Part shown: piece after piece, positions 8,300-16,940 of the stretch
Layout of the letters: every line of letters starts with the position of its first letter
How positions within the stretch are numbered: position 1 is the stretch's first letter
Assembly (NCBI RefSeq): GCF_044751345.1
Contig: NZ_JBIWXY010000003.1
Span: 1-64,000, forward strand
Length of the DNA: 64,000 nucleotides
Direction of reading: 5' to 3'
Source of the DNA: Methylobacillus methanolivorans
GTDB taxonomy: Bacteria > Pseudomonadota > Gammaproteobacteria > Burkholderiales > Methylophilaceae
Translations under genes and position numbers: made by a program
The notes under the pieces: generated by a model
Told to the model about the DNA's origin: nothing
Databases searched by the model: none
Seen by the model: the letters and a program-made list of their open reading frames with translations, nothing else

Positions 8300-9958
8300 T
8301 TACTCACGACGTACAAATAGGTGGAAACTCTCGCGCCTGTCTAGTGCACGATTGCCCGACCATATCAGCTGCCAGTTGTCACCCGGCGTCAAGCGGACAT
8401 GGCGACTATCATCTTGAATCAGGTAAAGGTCGCAAGCAGGGTTGTAGCTTGCCGGGGCGCTCTGTGGTTGAATAACTAGGTCGGTGTAATAATCAAGCAG
8501 GGCAGTTTGTGCCATGCCGATGCCGTAGCTATTGATACATGAATATTCGGCAGGCATGGCCTTGCTCAGGTCTTCAAATACATTCTTGTAGCTGCGGGCG
8601 TTATCTATCCAAGGGAGCCACAAGGTCATCAATAATCCCCACGCCATGGTCATGCCGACTGCCCAGTTGGTGAGTGCACCACGATTTGAACGTTTGCTAT
8701 TGGCGACAACAAATAACCAGATGATGGTGACTGTCAGTGCGGCGGCTAGCGCCAGAATATTCAAATGTGCTTCTTGAGTGGCGGCAAGAAACTGCATGCG
8801 TTCTGCGATCTTGGCGGGAGTGCCTGTGAGCATCGCGAACCAACCCAGCCAGATCAGTGATCCCATCATGCCGAACAGCAGCAGGCCAAACCAGTCCAGT
8901 GCGCCAGCAGCGCCTCGTCTCAATGTTTCTACGCTGCCTCCGGCGAGTACGGCAAGTGGCAGCAAGAGCGGCAGAATTTGAATTTCACGACGCTCAAACA
9001 TCAACCCAATGATCACGAAACTGGCAGCAGAAAATACCAAAAGTAACTGCATCTTGGGCTTGGTTAGCAAGCTTGCCCGGTAGCGCCATGCACCCCAGGC
9101 GGCAATAGGCAATGCTGGCCAAGCGTACCAGAGTATGGTGCGCAGGATATAAGGGTGATTGATGCTACCTGAACCGTACAGGCTGCTTTGCCACCAGCTA
9201 TTGAAATGGCCAGGCTCAGCATTGAACAGTAGCCATGGCCAGGCAAGCAGCCAGGGGCTTGCGACCATCAAGCTCAATATAGCTACAATGGCGAAGCTTT
9301 TGCTACGCCATTGGGCGAACAAGATGGGCAATAGTGCCATGGTGATGAGTACGATGAGCGCGCTCGCAACCCCGGTGGCCAGAAAGCTGATACCGATTCC
9401 CGAGCCGAGTAATGCTGCCGCTCTCAAGGGGCGACGTTTGGCAAGTGCTAACGCATACAATCCCATTGACAGGCCAGCCAGGGAGGCTACTTGTGGCATC
9501 AATAGGTGCGATGAGGCAATGAGGCCGATAGAGGCGATGAATATAAAGGTGATCTGGCGGCCTATGCCCACACCCCATAGTTCCCGACCCAGCATGCCCA
9601 CCATGAGCAAGGTAATGGTCATCCACAGGCTGTTGATCAACCGGGCAGCATCATGGAGTGGGAGAATGCCAGAGAGTAGTTTGCCACTACCTGCTGCGCT
9701 CCAGTAGTAAAGTGGTGGATATTCTATGCTTTGCTGTCCTGCGGCAATAGGCACAAGCAAACCTTGGCCTTGTACCATGTTCTTGACGATGCTGATAGTT
9801 TGAGCCTCATCCGGCTTCCATGGTTCGTGCCCGACCAAGCCCAGGAATATCCAGGCCACACAGAGCAATATCAGCAGATGAGTCTTGGCGCGCTCACCTA
9901 CTCGTGCGCGTGGAGTTGCCAAGTGTGCTTGCCAATCGTGCTCAAGCTCGAATGCCAT
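8300..9958 (-). CDS. ArnT/PMT-family membrane glycosyltransferase
   Basis: A 552-residue polytopic inner-membrane protein of the GT-C (ArnT/PMT) class, which transfers a sugar from a polyprenyl-phosphate donor on the periplasmic side. After a cytoplasmic N-terminus and a first helix (about 27-43), the GHEPWKPDEA loop carries the expected catalytic acidic residue, and SIEYPPLYYW matches the conserved YPPLYYW motif. At least ten hydrophobic helices follow. The acceptor (lipid A, glycan or protein) cannot be told from sequence. It stands alone, downstream of rpmE2 and convergent with the ModE-type gene. Confidence 0.85.
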   Translation of the reverse strand: MAFELEHDWQAHLATPRARVGERAKTHLLILLCVAWIFLGLVGHEPWKPDEAQTISIVKNMVQGQGLLVPIAAGQQSIEYPPLYYWSAAGSGKLLSGILPLHDAARLINSLWMTITLLMVGMLGRELWGVGIGRQITFIFIASIGLIASSHLLMPQVASLAGLSMGLYALALAKRRPLRAAALLGSGIGISFLATGVASALIVLITMALLPILFAQWRSKSFAIVAILSLMVASPWLLAWPWLLFNAEPGHFNSWWQSSLYGSGSINHPYILRTILWYAWPALPIAAWGAWRYRASLLTKPKMQLLLVFSAASFVIIGLMFERREIQILPLLLPLAVLAGGSVETLRRGAAGALDWFGLLLFGMMGSLIWLGWFAMLTGTPAKIAERMQFLAATQEAHLNILALAAALTVTIIWLFVVANSKRSNRGALTNWAVGMTMAWGLLMTLWLPWIDNARSYKNVFEDLSKAMPAEYSCINSYGIGMAQTALLDYYTDLVIQPQSAPASYNPACDLYLIQDDSRHVRLTPGDNWQLIWSGNRALDRRESFHLFVRRE

Positions 9959-10028
9959 GAATATCCTTTAGTTTTGTTCGGTAATGCCTATGCATTTTAA
10001 TCGCTTAGATCATGATGCTGGGAAAAAC

Positions 10029-10055
10029 AAAAAAGGCAGCCCAGGCTGCCTTTTT
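10029..10055. terminator. Intrinsic terminator after rpmE2
   Basis: An A-run, GGCAGC stem, short loop, GCTGCC and T-run form a compact hairpin with U-tracts in both directions, 23 nt past the rpmE2 stop on the minus strand. Confidence 0.85.
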
Positions 10056-10077
10056 GTACAACATATCACCCTTTGGG

Positions 10078-10320
10078 TTACATGCCGTATTTCTGACGGA
10101 ACTTCTCAACACGACCAGCGGTGTCAAGAATCTTCTGCTTGCCAGTATAGAATGGGTGGGATTGAGAAGAAACTTCAATCTTGATCAGTGGGTATTCTTT
10201 GCCATCTGTCCACTTGATGGTTTCTTTTGCAGCGATAGTGGAGCGTGTCAGGAAGCTGAAATCAGCACCGATGTCCTGAAACACAACTTCGCGGTAATCT
10301 GGGTGAATGCCAGGTTTCAT
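10078..10320 (-). CDS. rpmE2: 50S ribosomal protein L31, type B
   Basis: An 80-residue ribosomal protein L31 of the zinc-independent type B. It opens MKPGIHPDYREVVFQD, has no cysteine zinc ligands, and carries the SQSHPFYTGKQK motif and the C-terminal GRVEKFRQKYG. It lies downstream of rho, as often in betaproteobacteria, but has its own promoter at 10394-10422 and a leader hairpin. In other bacteria type B L31 replaces the zinc-binding type under zinc limitation. Whether a type A copy exists elsewhere cannot be judged here. Confidence 0.95.
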   Translation of the reverse strand: MKPGIHPDYREVVFQDIGADFSFLTRSTIAAKETIKWTDGKEYPLIKIEVSSQSHPFYTGKQKILDTAGRVEKFRQKYGM

Positions 10321-10369
10321 AATGTTTTACCTCTATATTGCCGGTTTGTGCGGCGAGCAAGTGTTAGGG

Positions 10370-10384
10370 TCCTGCCAAGCAGGA
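10370..10384 (-). promoter_or_regulatory. Hairpin in the rpmE2 leader
   Basis: TCCTGC (10370-10375) pairs perfectly with GCAGGA (10379-10384) around a 3-nt loop, a few bases after the predicted rpmE2 start point. It could be a 5' stabilising stem or a site for L31 autoregulation; function is inference. Confidence 0.35.
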
Positions 10385-10393
10385 AAGGGGAGC

Positions 10394-10422
10394 ATTATAT
10401 GCAGCCTGTCAAGAAATTGCAA
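10394..10422 (-). promoter_or_regulatory. Sigma-70 promoter of rpmE2
   Basis: On the minus strand TTGCAA (10422-10417) is separated by exactly 17 nt from a perfect TATAAT (10399-10394), between the rho stop and the rpmE2 start. The spacer overlaps an 8-bp perfect hairpin (10404-10411 with 10427-10434) lying just past the rho stop, so the rho 3' end and the rpmE2 promoter are interleaved. Confidence 0.75.
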
Positions 10423-10445
10423 ATCCTGACAGGCGATACTTTGTA

Positions 10446-11705
10446 TTAGCCTCTGCGCATGGAGTCGAAGAAGTCGGCGTTGTTCTTGGTGGCCTTCAAC
10501 TTGTCGAGCAGGAACTCCATCGCCTCTAGGTCATCCATGGGGTAGAGCAATTTGCGGAGTACCCAAATCTTCTGCAATACGTCTTTTTCGATGAGCAGCT
10601 CTTCACGTCGAGTACCGGATTTGTTGACGTTGATGGCAGGATAAATGCGTTTTTCTGCCATGCGGCGGTCAAGGTGCAATTCGGAATTGCCGGTACCCTT
10701 GAACTCTTCGTAGATCACATCATCCATACGTGAGCCGGTATCCACCAAGGCGGTACCAATAATCGTGAGGGAGCCACCTTCTTCAATATTACGTGCTGCA
10801 CCGAAAAAGCGTTTTGGACGTTGAAGCGCATTAGCATCCACGCCACCAGTGAGTACCTTGCCTGAAGCGGGCACCACAGTGTTGTAGGCGCGTGCAAGAC
10901 GGGTGATGGAGTCGAGCAGGATGACGACGTCTTTCTTATGCTCAACCAGGCGCTTGGCTTTTTCCAGCACCATCTCGGCGACTTGCACATGGCGGGTCGC
11001 TGGCTCGTCGAAGGTGGAGGCTACGACCTCACCCCTGACAGAGCGAGTCATTTCGGTGACTTCTTCTGGACGCTCATCGATCATCAATACAATCAATACC
11101 ACGTCAGGATGGTTGGCCGTAATGGCATGTGCAATATGCTGCATCATGACTGTTTTGCCAGATTTCGGCGGAGCAACCAGTAATGCGCGCTGGCCTTTGC
11201 CGATCGGTGCGATCATGTCGATGACGCGGCCGGTAATATTTTCTTCACCGCGAATATCACGTTCCAGCACTAATGGCTTGGTCGGGAAAAGCGGTGTCAG
11301 GTTTTCAAACAGTATCTTGTGCTTGCTATTCTCCGGCGCCTCGCCATTGACGCTGTCTACTTTGACCAAGGCAAAGTAGCGTTCGCCATCTTTAGGTGTG
11401 CGAATCTCGCCCTGGATGGTATCGCCAGTATGCAGGTTGAAGCGGCGGATTTGCGAAGGCGAGACATAAATGTCATCAGGCCCGGCAAGGTACGAGGTAT
11501 CGGGAGAGCGCAGGAAGCCAAAGCCGTCTTGCAATACTTCCAAGGTGCCGTCGCCGAAGATGCTGTCACCTTTCTTGGCCTTGTTCTTCAATATGGCAAA
11601 GATCAAGTCCTGTTTGCGCATGCGGCTTGCGCCTTCAATCTCATTGGCGATGGCCATTTCGACTAGTTCAGTGACAGGGAGGTGCTTCAAGTCTGATAAA
11701 TGCAT
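10446..11705 (-). CDS. rho: Transcription termination factor Rho
   Basis: Rho is the hexameric RNA helicase that ends transcription at unstructured C-rich sites. The 419-residue protein is the standard length. It has the N-terminal Rho_N helices (MHLSDLKHLPVTELVEMA), the RNA-binding OSB fold with GFGFLRSP, a Walker A motif (APPKSGKTVMM), a Walker B segment (VLIVLMIDERPEEVTEM), the Q-loop region and the C-terminal GTRREELL. It is preceded by trxA with a 10-bp inverted repeat between them, and followed by rpmE2. Confidence 0.98.
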   Translation of the reverse strand: MHLSDLKHLPVTELVEMAIANEIEGASRMRKQDLIFAILKNKAKKGDSIFGDGTLEVLQDGFGFLRSPDTSYLAGPDDIYVSPSQIRRFNLHTGDTIQGEIRTPKDGERYFALVKVDSVNGEAPENSKHKILFENLTPLFPTKPLVLERDIRGEENITGRVIDMIAPIGKGQRALLVAPPKSGKTVMMQHIAHAITANHPDVVLIVLMIDERPEEVTEMTRSVRGEVVASTFDEPATRHVQVAEMVLEKAKRLVEHKKDVVILLDSITRLARAYNTVVPASGKVLTGGVDANALQRPKRFFGAARNIEEGGSLTIIGTALVDTGSRMDDVIYEEFKGTGNSELHLDRRMAEKRIYPAINVNKSGTRREELLIEKDVLQKIWVLRKLLYPMDDLEAMEFLLDKLKATKNNADFFDSMRRG

Positions 11706-11767
11706 ATTTGGGAAGGCTCGTTGGAAATCAGAAGTGCTGTAAAACGGGGATTGTTTGAAGGATGACC

Positions 11768-11817
11768 GCCAGGTTCCTGTGGCGAGTTGTGCTTTTAGCT
11801 AGTAGATGGAACCTGGC
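11768..11817 (-). promoter_or_regulatory. Long inverted repeat in the rho leader
   Basis: GCCAGGTTCC (11768-11777) and GGAACCTGGC (11808-11817) form a perfect 10-bp stem with a 30-nt loop, between the trxA stop and the rho start, without a U-tract. It may be an mRNA structure in the rho leader, a region known to be autoregulated in enteric bacteria; here that role is inference. Confidence 0.4.
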
Positions 11818-11832
11818 GCCAGGGTAGCGCTA

Positions 11833-12159
11833 TTAGATATTGCTGTCAATAAATGCTGTCAATTGGGATTTGGAAAGTGCGCCCACTTTGGTTGCTTCCA
11901 CATTGCCGTTCTTGAACAACATCAAAGTGGGGATGCCGCGAATGCCATATTTAGGTGGCGTATTTTGGTTTTCGTCGATATTGAGCTTGGCGATCTTTAA
12001 GCGATTAGCGTACTCTTTGGAAATCTCGTCCAGAATCGGCGCAATCATTTTGCAAGGACCACACCATTCTGCCCAGTAGTCTACCAGCACAGGTACCTGG
12101 GATTGCAGGACTTCCTGATCAAAAGTATCGTCGCTGATGTGGGTAATATGTTCGCTCAT
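11833..12159 (-). CDS. trxA: Thioredoxin 1
   Basis: A 108-residue thioredoxin, the general cytoplasmic disulfide reductase recycled by thioredoxin reductase. The active site WAEWCGPCK is intact (Cys32/Cys35 type), and the cis-proline segment GIRGIPTLMLFKNG is present. The length is exactly that of classical TrxA. It lies upstream of rho on the same strand, a common betaproteobacterial order, and is divergent from the EAL gene across a 207-nt gap in which I recognise no other feature. Confidence 0.97.
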   Translation of the reverse strand: MSEHITHISDDTFDQEVLQSQVPVLVDYWAEWCGPCKMIAPILDEISKEYANRLKIAKLNIDENQNTPPKYGIRGIPTLMLFKNGNVEATKVGALSKSQLTAFIDSNI

Positions 12160-12366
12160 TTGAACCTCTAGTGATGGTTTGGTTATGCTGGATACATTGC
12201 ATTAGCCAGCTTGATATTGGCGGAGTGTGCCAAGTAATTTCGCTATCCTAGCGAAAAAAATCCTGCAAGTGAAGTATTGAATCAGGCATAGATATTGCTG
12301 GGATGCATGGATTTTTGCGATCTATCGTGCAGAAATCGCTTAATCCATCACGACAGGGCTTCATAA

Positions 12367-13626
12367 ATGACCGAAAACGCGACAGGCAAGTTTCAATTCC
12401 TGGATGAGCCTGGAGAGCACGGCAAGGTATTCGCTACTTATGAGCATATGAAGTTATATAGTGCTTTTCAGCCTATTTATAGCTTGTCGCATTGCCGGAT
12501 CGTTGGCTATGAAGGCTTGTTGCGGGCGATTGACGGGCGTAGGCAGGTTTCACCTTACCAGATATTTTCCCTGGCTCGCGATGAAGCGAGCATCGTGCAT
12601 TTGGATCGATTGTCACGTGCGCTGCATTTGCGTAATTTTTGTAGCATGGGACGCGATGGCGTAGAGTGGCTGTTCTTGAATGTCGATCCTCGCGTGATCG
12701 TGCAGGGAAAGCAATATGGTGCTTTTTTTAGGCAATTGCTTGAAGAAAATAATATGCCGCCTGAGCGGGTCGTTGTGGAAATTATGGAAGGGGCGATTGA
12801 CGATGAACTGCAATTGTCTGAGTCGGTGGGCTTCTACAAAGACCTGGGATGCTTAGTTGCGATTGATGATTTTGGCGCGGGGCAATCCAACTTCGAACGC
12901 ATTTGGCGGCTTTCCCCAGATATCGTCAAGCTGGATCGCTCCATGATTGTGCAGGCGATGCACAAGCCAATGGCACGACGCTTGTTGCCTGGTATCGTAT
13001 CCCTGATCCATGAGGCAGGCAGTCTGGTGCTCATCGAGGGGATAGAAACCTTGGAAGAGGCCATGGTCGCCATGGAGACCGATGTTGATCTAGTGCAAGG
13101 GCATTATTTTGGCATGCCTGCGCATACCCTTGATGAATCCCATAGTGAAGGCAAGATATTGTCTTTGTTTGAGCGCTATCAGGCTTCGTCGGCGCTGGAT
13201 TCTACCCAAAAGTGCCTAGCCTATTATCGTAGCGCTTTTGTACAGGCAGTCGCTCAATTGCAGGCGGGACAAGCCCCGGAGCAAGCATTTGGCGAGCTCT
13301 TGGGGTTGAGGGGCGCAGATCGGTGCTACATCCTGGATCAGCAAGGAGTGCAGCTTGGGGCAAGTTGCCTGGCGGATAGTGCTAAGCGTGTGACAGATCG
13401 TTGTTATCAACCGCTCGCAGATGGGCGAGGAGCGGTATGGTTGCGTCGTCCATATTTGCGCCGTGCCTTGCAAAACCCTGGATCATTGCAGATGACGCGC
13501 CCCTATCTTTCGATTGCGACAGGTAAGTTGTGCGTCACGTTATCCATGGCCGTGGTGTTACATGGCGAGATTAGCGTACTGTGTTTTGACTTTCACTGGA
13601 GTGACGAGGTCGGTGGCGTGAAATAG
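12367..13626 (+). CDS. EAL-domain cyclic-di-GMP phosphodiesterase with C-terminal sensor-like domain
   Basis: A 419-residue cytoplasmic protein. The EAL domain (about 25-265) keeps the catalytic set: EGLLR (EAL signature with Gly for Ala), FLNVDP, VVEIMEG, the DDFGAG loop, VKLDRSM, IEGIET and QGHYFG, so active hydrolysis of c-di-GMP is plausible. Residues about 285-415 form a YkuI_C/Cache-like fold judged by PYLSIATGKLCVTLSMAV, probably sensory. There is no GGDEF domain and no membrane helix. It is divergent from trxA and convergent with a PilZ-like gene, giving a possible turnover enzyme and effector for c-di-GMP. Confidence 0.88.
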   Translation: MTENATGKFQFLDEPGEHGKVFATYEHMKLYSAFQPIYSLSHCRIVGYEGLLRAIDGRRQVSPYQIFSLARDEASIVHLDRLSRALHLRNFCSMGRDGVEWLFLNVDPRVIVQGKQYGAFFRQLLEENNMPPERVVVEIMEGAIDDELQLSESVGFYKDLGCLVAIDDFGAGQSNFERIWRLSPDIVKLDRSMIVQAMHKPMARRLLPGIVSLIHEAGSLVLIEGIETLEEAMVAMETDVDLVQGHYFGMPAHTLDESHSEGKILSLFERYQASSALDSTQKCLAYYRSAFVQAVAQLQAGQAPEQAFGELLGLRGADRCYILDQQGVQLGASCLADSAKRVTDRCYQPLADGRGAVWLRRPYLRRALQNPGSLQMTRPYLSIATGKLCVTLSMAVVLHGEISVLCFDFHWSDEVGGVK

Positions 13627-13673
13627 TGCGCTGGGTCATAGCCGCGCACTATGCTGGTGCTTGATTAGAGTGC

Positions 13674-15203
13674 TTATACCGTGCTGAACTGAAAGTGATC
13701 AAATTGATTGGTGCGCTCGATCAGCCGCGTAATCATCACGCGTTGATGGCTCCCATCTTCAAGCAGCAGCTCTATGGTTTTTGCCGGGCCATAAGTGCCA
13801 GGTGCGCCAATCAGGGAGGGCGACTGCTTGAGCGTAGGTATTTCGGGCAACAAGAACAAGGGTACAGCGCCGTTATCTTCTGTCTGCATGTTGATAGGCT
13901 TGGCTTCTGGCGCTAAGAGCTGGATGCCGATGTCTAGATGGCGATTCTCCGTATGGCTTGCCCAACGCAACACACCAATTGCCCAGTGCGTGGTATGGCT
14001 GATTCTTACACCGACCAAGTCACCAATATGTAAGTGCGCTTCCGCCGCAGGCAGTTTACGCAAGGCCATACCGCCTGCGCTGATGTTGAGTGCTTGCCAG
14101 CGTGAATTGCGAGGCAGCTTGCCAGGGATGTTGTCTAAAGTAGACAGGTTCTTGGTGATGAGTGTGTGATGCAATGCTGGTAAACCAATCGCCAGCTCAA
14201 TGCCATCATTCTTCGGTGTGCGCGTGAAAATTCGCTTGGGAGATGCTCCCCAATGACGCAGTAAATAGGTCAGCAAATCCTGGTAACGTGGTTGGCTTGC
14301 ACTTTCTGGCAAGCCAGCTTCTGCCGGGAATGGGCCAAGCTGGCCTTGTTTGATGTGTTGGTGGATCTGGCGGGCGAGATCCATAGTCAATAAGAAGAAA
14401 TCTTGTTCTTCGTCGACTTTGCGCAAGCGTTTTCCTAGCGGTACGGGTGGTTTATCCCGGTTGCTGGAGATCAGGAAAATAGCCGCTGGGTTTTCAATAG
14501 TCTCAGGGCGTTGTAGCTGGGTGAGATGTGCGAATCGGGTAATGTAGTCGCAGGTTAACTTGATGTCTCTCTGGGAGAGATGTTGCGGGTCAGCCAAGCT
14601 GAGCAAGAGTGCTTGCTTGTAAATATGGCTGATCGGCAAGAGTTGATTGCGTACTGGATCTTCAACCGTACTGGCTTCTAACTCGCGTTGTACGGCAAAA
14701 GAATACACTTGGTGCAACTCGCCCCAGAGTGAAGGAGGTTGCGCCCGATAGGTTTCATAATAAATCTCGAGCTGCATGCGCAAGGCATCGAGTATGCGAT
14801 GCAGGCACTGCGCAAGGGGTTTGGTGCCGCCAAATTTGAACAGCTTGGCTTCAAAGTCAAGCAGCGCAAGCTTGTAGCCGTAGGCCATTTCCGTCCACAA
14901 GGTATTGGCTAAAGCCGCATATTGCTTTTCTTGCTCAGGGAGAGGAAGCGGCGCGTTGCAGTAGTGGTTAGCAAGCGACTCCGTGGTCGAAATGATCGCC
15001 GGGCGGTAAGTTTCCAGTGCTTTGATCCTGGTATCCGCTGCAACCTTTTGCCTATTCAGGATTTCCAGCTCTTCTTGCAACGCTTGGGAGGTTTCCAGAA
15101 TATTGGTGACCGGAAGCGCGTTCAGGAACTTGAGAATCTTGGCTGGCCTTGTCTCCGCGACAATGAGTGGATGATCCACCAGCACTGGTACATTCAAATT
15201 CAA
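13674..15203 (-). CDS. PilZ-like domain protein (hypothetical, 509 aa)
   Basis: A mostly helical cytoplasmic protein with no signal peptide or membrane segments. Residues about 370-450 resemble a PilZ beta-barrel: RNSRWQALNISAGGMALRKL matches the (D/N)xSxxG element and is followed by a GDLVGVRISHTTHWAIGVLRW strand pattern. The upstream RxxxR loop needed for c-di-GMP is degenerate, so binding is uncertain. The N-terminal 350 residues have no motif I recognise. It is convergent with an EAL phosphodiesterase 47 nt away, consistent with a c-di-GMP role. Confidence 0.7.
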   Translation of the reverse strand: MNLNVPVLVDHPLIVAETRPAKILKFLNALPVTNILETSQALQEELEILNRQKVAADTRIKALETYRPAIISTTESLANHYCNAPLPLPEQEKQYAALANTLWTEMAYGYKLALLDFEAKLFKFGGTKPLAQCLHRILDALRMQLEIYYETYRAQPPSLWGELHQVYSFAVQRELEASTVEDPVRNQLLPISHIYKQALLLSLADPQHLSQRDIKLTCDYITRFAHLTQLQRPETIENPAAIFLISSNRDKPPVPLGKRLRKVDEEQDFFLLTMDLARQIHQHIKQGQLGPFPAEAGLPESASQPRYQDLLTYLLRHWGASPKRIFTRTPKNDGIELAIGLPALHHTLITKNLSTLDNIPGKLPRNSRWQALNISAGGMALRKLPAAEAHLHIGDLVGVRISHTTHWAIGVLRWASHTENRHLDIGIQLLAPEAKPINMQTEDNGAVPLFLLPEIPTLKQSPSLIGAPGTYGPAKTIELLLEDGSHQRVMITRLIERTNQFDHFQFSTV

Positions 15204-15333
15204 GACCGTCCCCTCATCTTAATCCCCTTTAAAGTGGGGATGGTAATTAGTCTTGGTTGTTTTGTCACTGCCTGAATAAAGCCTGTGGCGCTTTACCGGC
15301 TTCTTACCTATGTGGTGGACTGGTTGAGAGTAT

Positions 15334-15642
15334 TTATTGCGCAGAAATGCTGTTGCCGTCGGCATCCAGCACATTGAGCTGGTTCTCATCGACAAAATGC
15401 ATGAGTTGGTTGAAGCCTTCAGGGTTTGTATCCTTTAGCTTCAGGTCGACAGCCAGGCAACGTACACCTTCAATAACGCGAGGCTTGAGATAAGGTGAGT
15501 AACGCAACTTGCGATCTGCGCCGAAGCTGGCGTATGTGCTGCACATTCTATCTACCCAGTCGCTGGGACGGAAAGGCTTGCCAGCACGGGTTAAGCCTTG
15601 AATGATGATTTCGTTGATGCCTGATTTTTCTGTCGTGCTCAT
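15334..15642 (-). CDS. DUF3579 family protein
   Basis: A 102-residue protein matching the betaproteobacterial family I know as DUF3579: EIIIQGLTRAGKPFRPSDWVDRMC near the start, then YSPYLKPRVIEGVRCLAVD and a C-terminal FNQLMHFVDENQLNVLDADG. Its function is not established. It is conserved as a single small cytoplasmic protein in many betaproteobacteria, which supports the taxonomic placement. It sits between the PilZ-like gene and dolP on the minus strand, with gaps of about 90-130 nt on each side. Confidence 0.8.
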   Translation of the reverse strand: MSTTEKSGINEIIIQGLTRAGKPFRPSDWVDRMCSTYASFGADRKLRYSPYLKPRVIEGVRCLAVDLKLKDTNPEGFNQLMHFVDENQLNVLDADGNSISAQ

Positions 15643-15732
15643 ACTTGTATAACCATTCGCTCAATCTTGTAGGGCATTCTAGCACCCAATCGAGCCGCAC
15701 GGGCTGATTGGGTGGCAGTGTGATAGTGTTGC

Positions 15733-16317
15733 TTAGTCGATATACTCAAATACCTTGACGACCTTGCTTACGCCGCTGGTGCTACGGGCAATGTCTACGG
15801 CATCTTCAGCCTCTTGCTTGGTCACAATGCCGAGCAGGAACACGGTTGTAGCTTCTGTCACTACCTTGACATAGTTAGAGGGGAAGCGATTTTCCTTCAC
15901 CATGCGTGCTTTCACCTTGGAGGTGATGTAGGTGTCATTGTTACGCTCGCTAAAGGTGCTCTTGGTATCAATCACGATCTCATTGGTGATATTGCGTACG
16001 TTATCGACAGTGCGCACGGCTTTTTCAGCAGCTTCCTTGCTGGCTGCGTCTACAGCTTCACCGGTGAGCAAGACATTGCGATTGTAACTGGTGACCGTGA
16101 TGTTGTTCTTTTCCCCAAGTTCTTGCTTCACGGCGTGAGAGGCCTTGAGCTCTATGTTCTGGTCTTCGATATAGATGCCAGAAGTTCTGCGGTCGGCAGC
16201 CATGGCACCGCCAGCCGCTGCGCCGCCAATGACGGCGGGCACGCAAGCGGCAAGTTGGGTAGATAAAGCCAGCGCCAGGAATACGGGGGCTAGTGGTAAG
16301 CGGGAAAGTGCGCGCAT
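15733..16317 (-). CDS. dolP: BON-domain outer-membrane lipoprotein (DolP/YraP type)
   Basis: A 194-residue lipoprotein: the signal peptide ends in the lipobox LAAC (Cys25), then a short Gly/Ala-rich stretch (VIGGAAAGGAMA), then two BON domains (about 49-117 and 128-193). E. coli DolP binds anionic phospholipid and supports outer-membrane integrity and BAM function. The gene order lpoA-yraN-diaA-dolP matches the E. coli yraM-yraN-diaA-yraP cluster, which supports orthology. It begins one base after the diaA stop, so the two are surely co-transcribed. Confidence 0.92.
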   Translation of the reverse strand: MRALSRLPLAPVFLALALSTQLAACVPAVIGGAAAGGAMAADRRTSGIYIEDQNIELKASHAVKQELGEKNNITVTSYNRNVLLTGEAVDAASKEAAEKAVRTVDNVRNITNEIVIDTKSTFSERNNDTYITSKVKARMVKENRFPSNYVKVVTEATTVFLLGIVTKQEAEDAVDIARSTSGVSKVVKVFEYID

Positions 16318-16318
16318 A

Positions 16319-16912
16319 TTAATTCACTCCTAACAAAAGACAATCAATGGCATCGCAGATGCAATGCAGGGTCAACATATAAACTTCCTGGACTCTGGCA
16401 GGGTGCTCGTGCGGCACCCCGATATGGATATCTTCTTCTGTCAGAAGTTCCACGAGCTCGCCACCATCCCCACCGCTAAAGGCGATGACGTGCATGCCTG
16501 CTTCCTTGGCTGCTGAGATGGCGTGCAGGATATTCTTAGAGTTGCCGCTGGTACTCAGGGCCAGCAGGATGTCTCCGTGATGGCCGAGAGCAGTGATTTG
16601 CCGCGCAAACACCTGTTCAAAGTGATTGTCGTTGGCAATCGATGTCAGGGTTGAAATGTCGGCAGGCAGGGCGATAGCGGCTAATCCAGGACGTTCATGC
16701 ACATAGCGGTTGAGCATGCGAGATGCGAAGTATTGTGCATTCGAGGCGGAGCCGCCATTGCCGCATGCAAGAATCTTTTTCTCATTGAGTAGTGCTTGAA
16801 CAATCAATTCTGCGGAGTTGGCAATGGGTGTTGCCAGCAGCTCGGCTAGCTCAAGCTTGAGGTGTCCGCTTTCTTCAAAATGTGCGGTAATGCGGGTGTG
16901 AAGATCATTCAT
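16319..16912 (-). CDS. diaA: SIS-domain protein DiaA (phosphoheptose isomerase-like)
   Basis: A 197-residue sugar-isomerase-domain protein. The start at 16912 (MNDLHTRITAHFEESG) gives the DiaA length; a longer frame to 17011 would run into yraN. It shows the SIS features ACGNGGSASNAQYFASRML and LALSTSGNSKNILHAI. In E. coli DiaA is a tetramer that loads DnaA at oriC; the close paralogue GmhA makes heptose for LPS. Position between yraN and dolP favours DiaA over GmhA. Confidence 0.9.
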   Translation of the reverse strand: MNDLHTRITAHFEESGHLKLELAELLATPIANSAELIVQALLNEKKILACGNGGSASNAQYFASRMLNRYVHERPGLAAIALPADISTLTSIANDNHFEQVFARQITALGHHGDILLALSTSGNSKNILHAISAAKEAGMHVIAFSGGDGGELVELLTEEDIHIGVPHEHPARVQEVYMLTLHCICDAIDCLLLGVN

Positions 16913-16940
16913 GGTGTGATGTCGGTAGTTATTTTCGCTA

